Part shown: piece by piece, positions 6,451-6,869 of the stretch | Layout of the letters: each line of letters opens with the position of its first letter | How positions within the stretch are numbered: the stretch's first letter is position 1 | From: Pseudomonadota bacterium | Lineage (GTDB): Bacteria; Pseudomonadota; Gammaproteobacteria; Xanthomonadales; Xanthomonadaceae | Length of the DNA: 6,869 nucleotides | Assembly (NCBI GenBank): GCA_023444765.1 | Contig: JAEXLY010000196.1 | Location: 1 to 6,869, forward strand | Direction of reading: 5' to 3' | Notes under the pieces: model-generated | The model's input: the letters and a program-made list of their open reading frames with translations, nothing else | Databases searched by the model: none | Told to the model about the DNA's origin: nothing | Position numbers and translations under genes: made by a program

Positions 6451-6869
6451 ATGGCGGCAAGACGCGGCAAATCGCAGGCACGGCGCAACGACGGCAATGG
6501 CCTGCCCGGCTGGGCGTGGATGATCCTGGGCATCGTGATCGCGCTGGTCGCGGTGCTGGTGGTCCCGCGCTATCTCAAGCCCGACGGCAACGACGGCTTC
6601 TTCCGCCCGCAGCCCAATCCGGCCGCGCGCCCTCCGGTGAGCGCCATCGACGAGGGCGATGCTCCCGTGGAAGAGACGCCGGCACGCAGGCGACCGGCCG
6701 CCGCGGCCGCGCCGGAACCGGAGGCGCCCGAGTACGATTTCTACACCGTCCTGCCCGAGCAGGAGGTGGCGCTGACCGATGCCGAGCTGGCCGCCAGCGC
6801 GCGCGAGGAAGCCGAGCGCCAGCGGCGCACGCTTGCCGCCCAGCGGCAACGGGAACAGGACGCGGTGGC
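6451..6869 (+). CDS. SPOR-domain (FtsN-like) membrane protein, N-terminal part (cut by window edge)
   Basis: Visible are 139 codons from an ATG at 6451; the frame stays open to the right edge. Residues 1-17 are basic and polar (RRGKSQARRN), and 20-38 form one transmembrane segment (GWAWMILGIVIALVAVLVV), so the chain should be anchored in the inner membrane with the rest in the periplasm. Then come a Pro/Ala-rich, charged linker (about 45-92), a block YDFYTVLPEQEVALTDAEL at 94-112, and a Glu/Arg/Gln-rich helical, coiled-coil-like stretch to the end. This matches the architecture of FtsN-like proteins, which end in a peptidoglycan-binding SPOR domain, and such a gene commonly follows argS in related genomes. 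The SPOR domain itself is not in the window, so the assignment rests on the N-terminal design and position. GAGG at the argS stop, ten bases before the ATG, may serve as ribosome-binding site; co-transcription with argS is likely. Confidence 0.75.
   Translation, partial: MAARRGKSQARRNDGNGLPGWAWMILGIVIALVAVLVVPRYLKPDGNDGFFRPQPNPAARPPVSAIDEGDAPVEETPARRRPAAAAAPEPEAPEYDFYTVLPEQEVALTDAELAASAREEAERQRRTLAAQRQREQDAV

Noticed and set aside
4315..6849. A very long open frame (844 codons) on the minus strand across argS
   Set aside because: It is exactly antisense to a complete, well-conserved argS. Its translation is low-complexity, rich in Arg, Ala, Gly, Val and Gln, with no family character. Such antisense frames are common in GC-rich genomes because of third-position GC bias.

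Overview
This is a strongly GC-rich stretch of a gammaproteobacterial chromosome. Protein wording and gene order point to the Xanthomonadaceae (Lysobacter, Luteimonas or Pseudoxanthomonas-like). The family is inferred from remembered similarity, not from a search. All genes are housekeeping or ordinary regulatory genes. I see no phage, insertion sequence, CRISPR, tRNA or rRNA, and no gene-free stretch above about 200 bases. Layout: on the minus strand, reading from about 2123 down to 1, lies a tight cluster. It holds coaC (phosphopantothenoylcysteine decarboxylase), coaB (phosphopantothenate-cysteine ligase), dut (dUTPase), and the first 144 codons of a membrane-anchored protein. By its place next to dut, the last is probably the N-terminal extension of an AlgC-type phosphomannomutase/phosphoglucomutase. 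On the plus strand, divergent from coaC across 193 bases, is radC. It meets a minus-strand glutathione S-transferase-like gene tail to tail, the two stop codons sharing CTAG. That gene is divergent from a plus-strand LysR-type regulator. Then follow, on the plus strand, argS behind a clear TATAAT box, and the first 139 codons of a single-pass membrane protein that resembles the SPOR/FtsN-like proteins found after argS. How the genes relate: coaC and coaB supply two successive steps of coenzyme A synthesis, while dut keeps uracil out of DNA and makes dUMP for thymidylate synthesis. The order radC / coaBC - dut - algC is the one known from Pseudomonas. The LysR/GST pair looks like a regulator-target pair placed between conserved blocks. 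The most interesting point is CoaBC. This enzyme is usually one fused protein of about 400 residues, but here it is split in the interdomain linker by a stop/start overlap (GTGA) with a ribosome-binding site in front, and the next junction, coaB-dut, is also a four-base overlap (ATGA). In addition, the CoaC half has Glu where Escherichia coli CoaBC has the catalytic Cys158. Either this is a genuinely split, translationally coupled CoaC + CoaB pair with an altered active-site flap, or a one-base deletion or sequencing error lies at the junction. The sequence alone cannot decide. I found no evidence for a wholly new system.
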